Shown here: positions 43,879-53,437 of the stretch, one piece after another
Numbering within the stretch: position 1 is the stretch's first letter
How the letters are laid out: every line of letters begins with the position of its first letter
Source: an uncultured Lentisphaerota bacterium
GTDB taxonomy: Bacteria; Verrucomicrobiota; Kiritimatiellia; CAIQIC01
Assembly: GCA_903912445.1 (NCBI GenBank)
Contig: CAIWHP010000031.1
Span: 1 to 53,437, forward strand
DNA length: 53,437 bases
Reading direction: 5' to 3'
Position numbers and translations under genes: made by a program
The notes under the pieces: model-generated
The model's database searches: none
Told to the model about the DNA's origin: nothing
Seen by the model: the letters and a program-made list of their open reading frames with translations, nothing else

Positions 43879-45876
43879 TCAAACCAGCGAAAAATCCATC
43901 CAGCGATTGGCCTTGTCCACGCGCTCCAGCCGGACCGTGATGGTCTGCCCGATCTTCCAGCCGGCGCCGCGCCGCTTGCCGCTGGCGTGCGTGCGCGCGG
44001 CGTTCACCTGGTAGTAATCGTTCTTCAGCGAGTTGAACGGCAGCAGCCCGCGCTGGAGCGAATCGCAGAGCTCCACAATCAGGCCTTTGCCCAGCATGGA
44101 GGTGACAACGCCGGTGAAGGGGCCGACATCGCCGCGGCGCAGCTTGTCCTCGAAGAAGGCGATGCGCTTGACGTCGACGCTCTCGTTCTCGGCCTCGTCG
44201 GCCGCCTTCTCGGTGACGGAACAATGCGTGGCCAGCCGGGCGAGCGCGGTTTTGGAGTAGGGTGGGGGAGCGCCCCGCTCCACCGCCGAAAGCAGGCGGT
44301 GGACGACCAGGTCGGGATAGCGGCGGATCGGCGACGTGAAGTGGGTGTAGCGCGGAAACGCCAGCCCGAAGTGCGGGCGCAGCTCGGGGGAATAGAGCGC
44401 GCGCTTGAGACAGCGCACGACGACCAGGTTCAGCGTCGCCGCCAGCGGCGTGCCCGCGATGCGGTGCAGCAGCTGGTTGAGCTCGGCGGGCGTCGCCGGG
44501 ATCATCGGCGCGCCGAGGGCGCGCAGCGATGCGCGCAGCTCGTCCCACTGCTCGGTGTCGGGCTCGTCATGGATGCGGTAGAGCGCCGGGCCGCCCGCGG
44601 CGCGCAGCCGCTCGGCGACCGCGACGTTGGCCAGCAGCATGCATTCTTCGACGAGCTGATAGGCCTCGTCATCGCCGCGCTGCCGGATTTCCGTGATGTG
44701 GCCGTGCGCATCCATGATGCACTTGACCTCCGGCACGGCGAGATCCAGCGCGCCGTTCTGGATGCGGCGCTTGCGCCAGGCGCGCGCCAGCGGGCGCAGG
44801 TGCAGCAGCGAATCGCGCACCGCCGGCGGCATCGCGATGTGCTTGCCGGCGAAGAATTCCACGACCTGTCCGTAGGTCAGGCGCGCGGCGGAGTGGATCA
44901 CCGCCGGATAGGTCTCGACCGCTTCCACGTGGTGATGCCGGTCGAAGGTCAGCACGGCGCTGTGCGTCAGGCGGTCCTGCTCCGGCAGCAGGCTGCACAC
45001 GTCGGCGGTCAGGTGCGGCGGCAGCATGGTGATGGCGCGGTCCACCAGGTAGATCGTGTTGCCGCGCTCGCGCGCCTCGAGGTCGATGGGCGAATCAGGG
45101 GTGACGTAGTGCGAGACATCGGCGATATGGACGCCGAGCTGCCACTTGCCGTCCGGCAGCGCGGTCAGCGAGAGCGCGTCGTCGTAATCCTTGGCGTCGT
45201 CCGGATCGATGGTGAAGGTGGTCCAGGCGCGCAGGTCGCGGCGGCCGTCGGCACCGAGCAAGGCAGGGGCCCCCGGCACTTTCGTGTGCGTCGCCTGGCT
45301 GCGCGCGGCCAGCGGGAAGTCGATGGCGAAGTTGCGCCGGCGGATGATGCGCAGCACGTCCACGCCGGCACCTTCCGCGCGGCCGAGATCCTCGGTGACC
45401 AGGCCGGTGAGCTGCTCCGCGTCGCGCGTCGCCTCATCGAGCTGGAGCACGACGACGTGGTCCTCGACCGGCTTGAGCCCTTCGGCGAAATCGCGCACGC
45501 GCACCATGCGCGCCACGGAGCGGCGCGGCTGGTCCGGCATCACAAACCAGAACTGCGGATTCCGCTGCAACCGGCCGACGAGGATGCTGCTCAGAGGGAC
45601 ATCCGGGGCGGGGGGGCGCCCGGGCCGGCCTGTCCGTACGGTCCGCCCGGCCCGGGCCGGGCCGGCAGCGGCCGCTTTCTTCGGCGGCGGCAGCGCAAAG
45701 CGGTTTTTGCGGAGGCAGACGATACGCCCGGCACGCTCAAGGGTGTAGAGCGCACGGCGGAAAGCGACGCGGTCGCCGCTGTTGATGGCCAGGGCCAGTT
45801 CATGCTGCTTGAGCGGCTGGTAGCCGGGCCGCGCGAGCCAATCGAGAATCTGCTGATCAATATTTTTTGCTTTCAT
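43879..45876 (-). CDS. rnr: ribonuclease R (RNase II family)
   Basis: A 665-aa 3'-to-5' exoribonuclease. An N-terminal winged-helix-like segment (LKQHELALAINSGDRVAFRRALYTLERAGRI) is followed by cold-shock OB regions and the RNB catalytic domain with the metal-binding DPDDAKDYDDALS (about 223-236), LGVHIADVSHYV and HFTSPIRRYPDL. A C-terminal S1 domain (FTGVVTSMLGKGLIVEL) ends the protein. It is shorter than E. coli RNase R (813 aa), with a short Pro/Arg-rich linker near residue 75 and no basic tail. RNase R degrades structured RNA and acts with tmRNA. Divergent from glgA. Confidence 0.93.
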   Translation of the reverse strand: MKAKNIDQQILDWLARPGYQPLKQHELALAINSGDRVAFRRALYTLERAGRIVCLRKNRFALPPPKKAAAAGPARAGRTVRTGRPGRPPAPDVPLSSILVGRLQRNPQFWFVMPDQPRRSVARMVRVRDFAEGLKPVEDHVVVLQLDEATRDAEQLTGLVTEDLGRAEGAGVDVLRIIRRRNFAIDFPLAARSQATHTKVPGAPALLGADGRRDLRAWTTFTIDPDDAKDYDDALSLTALPDGKWQLGVHIADVSHYVTPDSPIDLEARERGNTIYLVDRAITMLPPHLTADVCSLLPEQDRLTHSAVLTFDRHHHVEAVETYPAVIHSAARLTYGQVVEFFAGKHIAMPPAVRDSLLHLRPLARAWRKRRIQNGALDLAVPEVKCIMDAHGHITEIRQRGDDEAYQLVEECMLLANVAVAERLRAAGGPALYRIHDEPDTEQWDELRASLRALGAPMIPATPAELNQLLHRIAGTPLAATLNLVVVRCLKRALYSPELRPHFGLAFPRYTHFTSPIRRYPDLVVHRLLSAVERGAPPPYSKTALARLATHCSVTEKAADEAENESVDVKRIAFFEDKLRRGDVGPFTGVVTSMLGKGLIVELCDSLQRGLLPFNSLKNDYYQVNAARTHASGKRRGAGWKIGQTITVRLERVDKANRWMDFSLV

Positions 45877-46011
45877 GGGCTGGTGGTATTATAAAGCATT
45901 CATTACGTCCCTACGAACCTGAAATGCGGTGGCGTAACGCGGGCGGGCAAGGGCGGCGGTTGGCCGGGGCTCGAAAAGTTCGCCGCCCGGTTTCGAGCGA
46001 TGGGAAAGAAC

Positions 46012-47463
46012 ATGAAAATTTTGTTCGTGGCCAGCGAGATCAATCCGTTTGCCTCCACGGGCGGGCTGGCGGACGTGACCGGCTCCTTGCCGCATGCCTT
46101 GGGGCGCGAGCCGGACATGGACATCTGCCGCGTCATGCCGTTCTACCATCAGGTGGCCGAGCGCGGCTTCCAGCCACGCGACACGGGTATCCGGATCGAG
46201 GTGCCGGTGGGCTTCCGGACCTATCCGGCCGAAATCTGGGTCACGGACGATCCGGCGCCGCGGACCTATTTCATCCGGCGCGACGAATTCTTCGACCGCT
46301 CCTATCTCTATGGCACGCCGGAAAAGGACTACGACGACAACTTCGAGCGCTATATTTTCTTTCAGAAAGCGACCGTCGCCCTGATCGATGCGCTGCAGCT
46401 CAAGCCCGACATCGTGCACTGCAACGACTGGCAGACCGGCATGCTGCCGCTGCTGCTGCGGCACGGCATCCGGGGCACCGGCCGCGTGGCGCAGGAGCGG
46501 ACGGTGTTCACCATTCACAACCTGGCCTTCCAAGGGGTGTTCCCTGGCTCCGCCTACGGGATCACCAACCTGCCGTTCCTCTATTTCCATCTCGACGGCC
46601 TTGAATTCTATGGCAACGTGAATTGCATGAAGGCCGGGATCACCGCGTCCGATCGCGTGACCACCGTCAGCCAGACCTATGCTCAGGAGATCCAGACCGA
46701 GGCCGTCGGCTGCGGCCTGCACGGCCTGCTCGCGAAACTGGGGACGAAACTGGTCGGCCTGCAGAACGGCGTGGACTACGAGAAGTGGAATCCGGCTAAC
46801 GATTCGCAGATCGCCGCACGGTTCGACGCACAGCATCTTGAAGGCAAACAGACCTGCCGCGAAACGCTCGCGCGCCTGCTCGGACTGCCGGTCAAAGCCG
46901 GGCGCCCGATCATCGGCATGATCACGCGGCTGACTGATCAAAAAGGTCTCGGTTTGCTGGCCGCGGCCATCACGGAAATCATGCAGCGCGATGTGACCCT
47001 GATCATCCTCGGACTTGGCCAGCAGAAATACCATGACGCCTGCCGGCAATGGGGGCAGCAATGGCCCGATCGCATCGCCGTCAAACTCGATTATGACTCG
47101 CCTTTGGCGCGGCGCATTATAGCCGGTTCGGATCTGATGCTGATGCCTTCGCAGTTCGAACCCTCGGGACTGAACCAGCTGTACGCGATGCGTTACGGCT
47201 CGATTCCGCTGGTCCATGACGTGGGCGGTTTGACTGACACGGTGGAGCAAGTCAACGCCGAGGGAACCTCCGGGACGGGCTTCAAGTTTCGAGGCTTCCA
47301 GCACGACGCCATGCTGGCCAGTCTTGATCAGGCGCTGGCCTTGTTCCGGCGTCCGACCGAATGGCGCAAGCTGATGACCCGCGCCATGGAAAAAGATTTC
47401 TCCTGGGACCGGACCGCGCACGATTACATCCGGCTCTACACGGAAGTGCTGGCCAAGCGCTGA
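46012..47463 (+). CDS. glgA: glycogen synthase (ADP-glucose type, GT5)
   Basis: Transfers glucose from ADP-glucose to growing alpha-1,4-glucan. The 483-aa protein begins MKILFVASEINPFASTGGLADV, standard for GT5 except that the first residue of the K-T-G-G-L motif is Ser, not Lys. Other signatures are intact: HCNDWQTGMLPLLL, FTIHNLAFQG, TVSQTYAQEIQT, GLQNGVDYEKWNP, TRLTDQKGL and PSQFEPSGLNQLYAMRYGS with the catalytic Glu. ATG 46012 is preferred because GGAAAG lies five bases upstream; ATG 46000 is in the same frame. Other glycogen genes are not in the window. Confidence 0.92.
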   Translation: MKILFVASEINPFASTGGLADVTGSLPHALGREPDMDICRVMPFYHQVAERGFQPRDTGIRIEVPVGFRTYPAEIWVTDDPAPRTYFIRRDEFFDRSYLYGTPEKDYDDNFERYIFFQKATVALIDALQLKPDIVHCNDWQTGMLPLLLRHGIRGTGRVAQERTVFTIHNLAFQGVFPGSAYGITNLPFLYFHLDGLEFYGNVNCMKAGITASDRVTTVSQTYAQEIQTEAVGCGLHGLLAKLGTKLVGLQNGVDYEKWNPANDSQIAARFDAQHLEGKQTCRETLARLLGLPVKAGRPIIGMITRLTDQKGLGLLAAAITEIMQRDVTLIILGLGQQKYHDACRQWGQQWPDRIAVKLDYDSPLARRIIAGSDLMLMPSQFEPSGLNQLYAMRYGSIPLVHDVGGLTDTVEQVNAEGTSGTGFKFRGFQHDAMLASLDQALALFRRPTEWRKLMTRAMEKDFSWDRTAHDYIRLYTEVLAKR

Positions 47464-47484
47464 GGCCCGGCCAGTCGGGCTTTG
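47464..47484 (+). terminator. weak terminator after glgA
   Basis: GCCCG (47465-47469) and CGGGC (47476-47480) enclose GCCAGT and are followed by only TTTG. A short stem and poor T run make this tentative. Confidence 0.35.
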
Positions 47485-47500
47485 TCTACGCGCCTCCAAG

Positions 47501-47521
47501 TTATCCACAGGGTTATCCACA
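47501..47521 (+). promoter_or_regulatory. tandem pair of perfect DnaA boxes
   Basis: TTATCCACA at 47501-47509 and again at 47513-47521, same orientation, 12 bp apart. Both match the E. coli DnaA-box consensus exactly. A weaker TTATCCGAC occurs at about 47612. Two boxes alone do not make an origin, but they lie in a long gene-free region. Confidence 0.6.
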
Positions 47522-48707
47522 ATCCAAGAGTAGGCAGCTCAAATGCCTGCTTTTGCCGAAAAATCAAACGCCTAGCGGTGCGGCCCATCTAATGGTAGAC
47601 ATAAGATATATTATCCGACGTAGTATGGTGGGGGCCATTAATCCGGGCTTTTGAGGGTTCTTGGGCGCGGTTATGCTGATACCGACGCGGATTGCTTTGT
47701 AGGTTCGCACCGTTCATCACGCTCCGCCGGACGGCGTTGTTCGCCATAGCTTTCAAACTCGCTCACGGCTTCTCATCCTCACGATTGATCAGCACCGACA
47801 ACCAATTCTTGGCCCGGATCAACGGCGACCAGGCGACCTCAAGCAGCCCATCGATCTGAGTTGGAAATCAGACGGACAGGCAGGCTCGAGCAGGCCGTTT
47901 CACAGCGCCAATCGGTGAAACTCGCTCAGGCCGGTCGTTCAGCAACCAACTCCACCAACGGCCCCGCACGGTCAGTCCGAACCGGGAATCCGCCCAGGCC
48001 AACTCGGCCCAGACTTTGAACGTACGCGAGGTACTGGCGCCCCGGTCCTGCGTAGAAACCTGAAGACCGGATCAGGCTGGTCTTCGGTTCATCACGGTTG
48101 GTTTTAGGGCCCGTTTCGGGCCGCTTGCGATCGGTCGCGGACTGATCGAAATACTGGTCCCGATGGATCATCAATTAGGCTCAAGAAGTTGCTGGTCCCG
48201 CGTGTCCCCATAGGACTCCGCCGGGTTGGTTGCGCGGCCAGAAGCGGAGGATTACTTTGCCGCGCAAAGCACGGGGCCTCGCAGCCTCGTTACCGTCCAG
48301 CTGTTGTGACCCAGCCAGGGCCTTCTTAATACTTGCTGACGCACCGCCGCTCCGGAGCAAAGCCGGACGAGCGGGATCGCCAAAGGTTCTGTGCTGCGGC
48401 GCCAGGACTGTGGCATGCGCTCACGTCGCGCGTCAGCGGAGGAACGTTCCGTAAGGGTATACGTGCAGGCAAAAGCTCGCCCCGCCCCACTTCCGGGGAC
48501 TGCCACTGCACGGCGGGTTCACAGCTGCGGTGACATCGGACTGTGTGCATGTTGGAAAACCGCGGAACTGTTCGCTGCAGGGTTGAACTTTTTGGATTCG
48601 ATGCAGCCTGTTTGGCGCGCGGAGTGGAAGCGGCCCTGATCGCTTTTCCGCATGTGGCTGGCCGGCCCCGAGAAGCGCTTGGGCTAAACGGGAAGGCCGC
48701 CGCTGCG

Positions 48708-49817
48708 CTACCGGGCCAAGCCCCAGTGACCGGCGAGCGGCCAGAAGACCATGAAAGCCGGGCCGAGCAGATCGCTGCGCGGGACGGGGCCGAAGTAGCG
48801 CCCGTCCTGGCTGTTGCGGGTGTTGTCGCCGAACGCCAGAAACTCGTCGGGGCCGATCGTGATCGTCTGCCCCGGCGCGCTCAGCATCGCGCCCGGCTGG
48901 AAGGTGTAGCCGGCGTAGCGCGGGTCCGTCAGCAGGCGCTGGAAGGCAAAGGGCTTTTCGATCTTCTTGCCGTTGGCCACGAGATAAGGCGGGTCGAGCT
49001 GGATGGTTTCGCCGGGCAGGCCGACCAGCCGCTTGATGTAGTGCTGGTTTTTCTGAACGCTCGCAAAATTGATGTGCGCGGTGCGGAACACGATGATGTC
49101 GCCGCGGCGCATCGGGAGGAAGTTGTAGCGGATCCGGTCCACGAAGATCATGTCGCCGCCGCAGACCCGCCCCACGGCCAGCAGTTGCCCCTGCTCAACC
49201 CGCACCATGCCGTAGTCATCGGGCGTGAAACAAATGTGTTTGTTCTCGGCGCCCGGCTTCGCAAAGAATTGGACCGGAATCTTGACGCGCTTGTCGTTCA
49301 GCTGCCAGTAGCTGTAGTCGTCATCGCGGCCCACCTGCTGCATCACGCCGGACTCGGGCGCATGGACCTCGACAAAGCTTTCGCCGAACAGCAGGAGCGG
49401 CACGAGGTTGAGCGGGAAGTGGTCCATCCACCGCGGCTCGGACTGCGTCACGGCGGTGATACCGTTGAGCGTCGGCTGCATCGAGCCGGTCGGGATCTTG
49501 AACGGGGCGATGACGTAGGCGCGGATGGCGGTGGCGACGGCGAGCACGACGAGGAACATCTCGATGTTCTCGCGCCAGCCGGGGAACCGGCGCGGCGGCC
49601 AGATCTTTTCGCGGGTGTGGCCGAGTTCCTCGGCGCACGCGTCCAGCGCCTGGGCATCACGGGCCCGCAGCGCGTCGCGCAACTGCTGCTCGAGCGTCTC
49701 CATCCGGCGGAGGTCGCCGGCATCGGCGACATCCTCGCGCATGCCACGCGCGTGCTTCGCGTCGTGCAGCAGCGCCTCGACCAGCTTCTTGTATTTGCGG
49801 TGTTCCCAGAAATTCAT
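48708..49817 (-). CDS. lepB: signal peptidase I
   Basis: Cleaves signal peptides on the outer side of the inner membrane. The 369-aa protein has a Ser/Lys catalytic dyad: Ser in FKIPTGSMQPTL (about residue 112) and Lys in HYIKRLVGLPGE (about 261). The C-terminal box FLAFGDNTRNSQDGRYFGPV and FMVFWPL are also present. One hydrophobic anchor (FLVVLAVATAIRAYVIAPF) precedes the active Ser. The N-terminus is unusual: about 80 cytosolic, charged, coiled-coil-like residues (RRMETLEQQLRDALRARD). A long periplasmic insert separates Ser and Lys. Downstream of lepA on the same strand, separated by 146 bases with three palindromes. Confidence 0.93.
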   Translation of the reverse strand: MNFWEHRKYKKLVEALLHDAKHARGMREDVADAGDLRRMETLEQQLRDALRARDAQALDACAEELGHTREKIWPPRRFPGWRENIEMFLVVLAVATAIRAYVIAPFKIPTGSMQPTLNGITAVTQSEPRWMDHFPLNLVPLLLFGESFVEVHAPESGVMQQVGRDDDYSYWQLNDKRVKIPVQFFAKPGAENKHICFTPDDYGMVRVEQGQLLAVGRVCGGDMIFVDRIRYNFLPMRRGDIIVFRTAHINFASVQKNQHYIKRLVGLPGETIQLDPPYLVANGKKIEKPFAFQRLLTDPRYAGYTFQPGAMLSAPGQTITIGPDEFLAFGDNTRNSQDGRYFGPVPRSDLLGPAFMVFWPLAGHWGLAR

Positions 49818-49838
49818 GACTCAGCTTTCAGAGCGCAT

Positions 49839-49918
49839 TTCCCCAGGCATCGGAAAAGTTGGGCCTTGGGCCTTCCAAGGGTTGGAGCATTCCCAGGTTG
49901 CGTTTCCAACGCTTGGAA
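49839..49918. repeat. TTCCA-N5-TGGAA palindrome cluster between lepA and lepB
   Basis: TTCCAAGGGTTGGAG (49873-49887) and TTCCAACGCTTGGAA (49904-49918) have centres 31 bp apart. A looser copy, TTCC-N9-GGAA (49839-49855), is centred 33 bp before the first. The cluster fills most of the lepA-lepB gap. Confidence 0.8.
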
Positions 49919-49963
49919 ATTCGGCAATCTGCAATCGGAAATCGGCAATCATGGTACCCCACC

Positions 49964-51766
<1,803 letters not shown>

Positions 51767-51772
51767 AAGGAG

Positions 51773-51812
51773 CTATGGGGTGATGGGGAAATGGAGTATG
51801 GGAGTGTTGGAA
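51773..51812. repeat. octamer tandem array, plus orientation
   Basis: Five 8-mers in register: CTATGGGG, TGATGGGG, AAATGGAG, TATGGGAG, TGTTGGAA (core TGG at a fixed place). It lies directly upstream of the lepA start and is mirrored by an inverted array at 51885-51924. Confidence 0.6.
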
Positions 51813-51884
51813 GGCCGGAGCACAGGGCAGCAGAGAACAACTTCGCGATGGTTTGCGGACAAGGCTTCGCAGACGCCTGCCGCT

Positions 51885-51924
51885 TTTCCATCTTTCCATC
51901 ACTCCGCCACTCCAGCACTCCAAA
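51885..51924. repeat. octamer tandem array, inverted orientation
   Basis: Five 8-mers in register: TTTCCATC, TTTCCATC, ACTCCGCC, ACTCCAGC, ACTCCAAA. The reverse complement (GNTGGAGT) matches the array at 51773-51812, so the lepA-rpe gap carries an inverted pair of arrays. Confidence 0.65.
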
Positions 51925-51938
51925 GTTTACGCGTCGCA

Positions 51939-52610
51939 TCACGCCACCTTCTTTCCATAGGCCGCGATGATGCTCTGTCGCATGTGGGCGATTTCCGCCG
52001 CCATGTCCGGAGCGCTGAAAAGATAGGTGCCGGCGACGAACATGTTCACGCCGTGTTCCGCTGCCGCAATCGTGGACGTGCGGTTGATGCCGCCGTCGAT
52101 GGAGATGTCCAACTCCGGCATGCGCCGCCGCAGCGCGGCCACCTTCGGCAGCACCTGCGGTATGAACGACTGGCCGCCGAAGCCGGGATGCACCGACATG
52201 AACAGCACCTCGTCCACGTCCGCGAGGAACGGCCAGAGCGCCTCGACAGGCGTCTCGGGATTCAACGTCAGCCCCGCCCGGACCTGCTGCTTCCGGATAT
52301 CGTGCAGCACCGCGCGGAGGTCGCACTGGGCTTCGACATGAATCAACAGCGGATTGGCGCCCGCCTTGATGAAGGCCCCGGTCAGGTTCTGTGGATGCGT
52401 CACCATCAGGTGCGTGTCGAGTGGGATCTTCACCGCCGCGCGCGCCATCTTGACCACGTCGGGCCCCATGCTCAGGTTCGGCACGAAATGGCCGTCCATG
52501 ATATCCACATGGAGCGCGTCGGAGCCGGCCGCTTCCGCGCGGCGGCACTCGTCCGCCAGGCGCCCCATGTCGGCGGCGAGAATGGACGGCATGATGACAA
52601 TTTTTGGCAT
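51939..52610 (-). CDS. rpe: ribulose-phosphate 3-epimerase
   Basis: Interconverts ribulose 5-phosphate and xylulose 5-phosphate in the pentose phosphate pathway. The 223-aa TIM-barrel protein has MPSILAADMGRLADE, HVDIMDGHFVPNLSMGPDVV (metal His/Asp), LDTHLMVTHP, MSVHPGFGGQSFIP and the phosphate-binding SIDGGINRTS. Length is normal. ATG 52610 has GAGAGAACC upstream; the frame is open to 52784 but those residues are not family-like. It is separated from lepA by 172 bases of octamer arrays and is divergent from serS (248 bases between starts). Confidence 0.95.
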   Translation of the reverse strand: MPKIVIMPSILAADMGRLADECRRAEAAGSDALHVDIMDGHFVPNLSMGPDVVKMARAAVKIPLDTHLMVTHPQNLTGAFIKAGANPLLIHVEAQCDLRAVLHDIRKQQVRAGLTLNPETPVEALWPFLADVDEVLFMSVHPGFGGQSFIPQVLPKVAALRRRMPELDISIDGGINRTSTIAAAEHGVNMFVAGTYLFSAPDMAAEIAHMRQSIIAAYGKKVA

Positions 52611-52858
52611 TGCTGGTTCTCTCGAAAAAAGCGCGGAGACCCTAGCCGACCCCATCCCCCGCGTCAAGGGGGCTGGCGCGCGCCGGCGTCGATTTCCCAG
52701 ACCCGGAAAGGGGCCGCCTGCGTGGTCCACAGATGCACGCGTGTTTGCTGGCCGGTCGCCGGGGGTGAGGCGGCGCGGTGTCACGGCGCCGCTGGGTTCC
52801 GCCGCGTCTTGCTTTTGGAGGCGCGCTGGCCTATGAATATCTGCAAAAAGGAACGGCC

Positions 52859-53437
52859 ATGTTGGACATCAAGACGATTCGTGAGCGGGAAGCCGACGTG
52901 CGCGCGGCGCTGCAGTTCAAGCGCAGCGACGCGAACCTGGACGCCATCCTGGCGCTCGACAAGGAGCGCCGCGGGTTGCTGACGGAGGTCGAGGCCCTCA
53001 AGAACCAGCGCAATGTGGAGTCCAAGAAGCTCGGCGAGATCAAGCGGGCCGGCGGCGATATCAGCGCGCAGCAGGTCACGATGCGCGAACTCGGCGACCG
53101 CATCACCGACATGGACAAGCGCGCCGGCGAGAGCGACGCCCAACTGCAGGACCTGCTCCTGCGCGTGCCGAACATCCCCCACCCCAGCGCGCCCGACGGC
53201 ACCGATGCCAGCGGCAACGTTGCCGTCCGTCAGCACGGCACGCCGAAAACTTTTGCGTTCAAACCGAAGACACACGTCGAGTTGGGCGAGGCGCTCGGCA
53301 TCCTCGACTTCGAGCGCGGCGCGAAGATCAGCGGCACTCGCTTCACCGTGCTGCGGGCGCACGGCGCGCGGCTCGAGCGGGCGCTGATGTCGTTCATGCT
53401 CGACGTGCACTCGAACGAGCACGGCTACGAGGAGATC
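52859..53437 (+). CDS. serS: seryl-tRNA synthetase (5' part, runs off the window)
   Basis: The first 193 codons of SerRS, which charges tRNA-Ser. The N-terminus MLDIKTIREREADVRAAL is typical. The two long helices of the tRNA-binding coiled-coil arm follow (ILALDKERRGLLTEVEALKNQRN and on to MDKRAGESDAQLQDLLLRVPN). PHPSAPDGTDASGN marks the loop before the catalytic core, and the core begins with HVELGEALGILDFERGAKISG. AAAGGAAC lies seven bases before the ATG. The frame is open to the window edge; class II motifs 2 and 3 are beyond it. Confidence 0.95.
   Translation, partial: MLDIKTIREREADVRAALQFKRSDANLDAILALDKERRGLLTEVEALKNQRNVESKKLGEIKRAGGDISAQQVTMRELGDRITDMDKRAGESDAQLQDLLLRVPNIPHPSAPDGTDASGNVAVRQHGTPKTFAFKPKTHVELGEALGILDFERGAKISGTRFTVLRAHGARLERALMSFMLDVHSNEHGYEEI

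Larger units (their letters stand above)
47464..48707. other. 1.24-kb region without recognised genes
   Basis: The largest gene desert of the window, between convergent glgA and lepB. It contains two perfect DnaA boxes (47501-47521), an AT-richer stretch (about 47580-47640) and hairpins such as GAAGACC/GGTCTTC (48062-48086) and GGCCCG-TTT-CGGGCC (48108-48122). A minus-strand frame of 82 codons (47926-48174) has no family resemblance. I searched by eye for conserved cores of tmRNA, RNase P RNA and 6S RNA and did not find them. Confidence 0.5.

Noticed and set aside
43873-45894. 673-codon plus-strand open frame opposite rnr
   Set aside because: Antisense to RNase R, whose catalytic motifs prove the minus frame.
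47926-48174. 82-codon minus-strand frame in the gene desert
   Set aside because: No Shine-Dalgarno, low complexity N-terminus and no recognisable family; kept only as part of the unexplained region.

Overview
The window is a GC-rich, gene-dense stretch of bacterial chromosome. Several gene contents point to the PVC superphylum, most likely a Verrucomicrobiota or Kiritimatiellota/Lentisphaerota-type organism. These are a PEP-CTERM exported protein, a DUF1080 (3-keto-disaccharide hydrolase) protein beside a GH127-type glycosidase and an SGNH esterase, an esterase/SMP-30 fusion, a membrane pyrophosphatase and abundant short palindromic repeats. The assignment is an inference from gene content. 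No rRNA gene or taxonomic marker tree was available.

Layout. 1-7.4 kb (minus): H+-translocating pyrophosphatase hppA, then two tandem, overlapping, paralogous hybrid histidine kinases. 7.4-14.1 kb: secreted esterase/SMP-30 fusion (minus), then prmC and a DUF2339/DUF3999 membrane pair (plus). 14.4-23.8 kb: a sulfur region with cysD and a cysN-cysC fusion (minus), a PEP-CTERM protein, an unrecognised protein, a decayed second PEP-CTERM copy, a large phosphodiesterase-TPR-sulfotransferase fusion (plus) and a TauE/SafE anion exporter (minus). 24.3-27.4 kb: a UbiE-type methyltransferase and a type III polyketide synthase divergently arranged, then nadD-rsfS. 27.7-30.8 kb (minus): trmL, then a nucleoside salvage operon deoA-punA-cdd. 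30.9-35.3 kb: a polysaccharide-degradation cluster. 35.8-39.0 kb: agmatine deiminase coupled to two oligopeptide-type ABC ATPases. 39.1-41.8 kb: a membrane protein split by a frameshift. 41.8-45.9 kb: epoxide-hydrolase-like protein, a small protein, tRNA-Pro(CGG) and RNase R (all minus). 46-47.5 kb: glycogen synthase. 47.5-48.7 kb: a 1.2 kb gene desert holding two perfect DnaA boxes. 48.7-53.4 kb: lepB, lepA and rpe (minus), then the 5' part of serS (plus).

The cysDNC genes can make PAPS, and the sulfotransferase domain 4 kb away could use it, so this area may serve sulfation rather than, or as well as, cysteine synthesis. The nucleoside, NAD, ribosome-silencing, lepA, lepB, serS and rnr genes are ordinary housekeeping.

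The most distinctive signal is not a gene. It is a set of repeat families between, and sometimes inside, genes. (i) TTCCA-N5-TGGAA palindromes occur in groups of two or three with centres 31-33 bp apart. (ii) A 26-bp inverted repeat has been absorbed into the signal-peptide region of the DUF3999 gene. (iii) A hairpin family TGTAGCGGC... occurs three times with a compensatory base change. (iv) Degenerate tandem arrays with periods of 7, 8 and 9 bp sit at gene boundaries, one of them supplying the start codon of an ABC ATPase gene.
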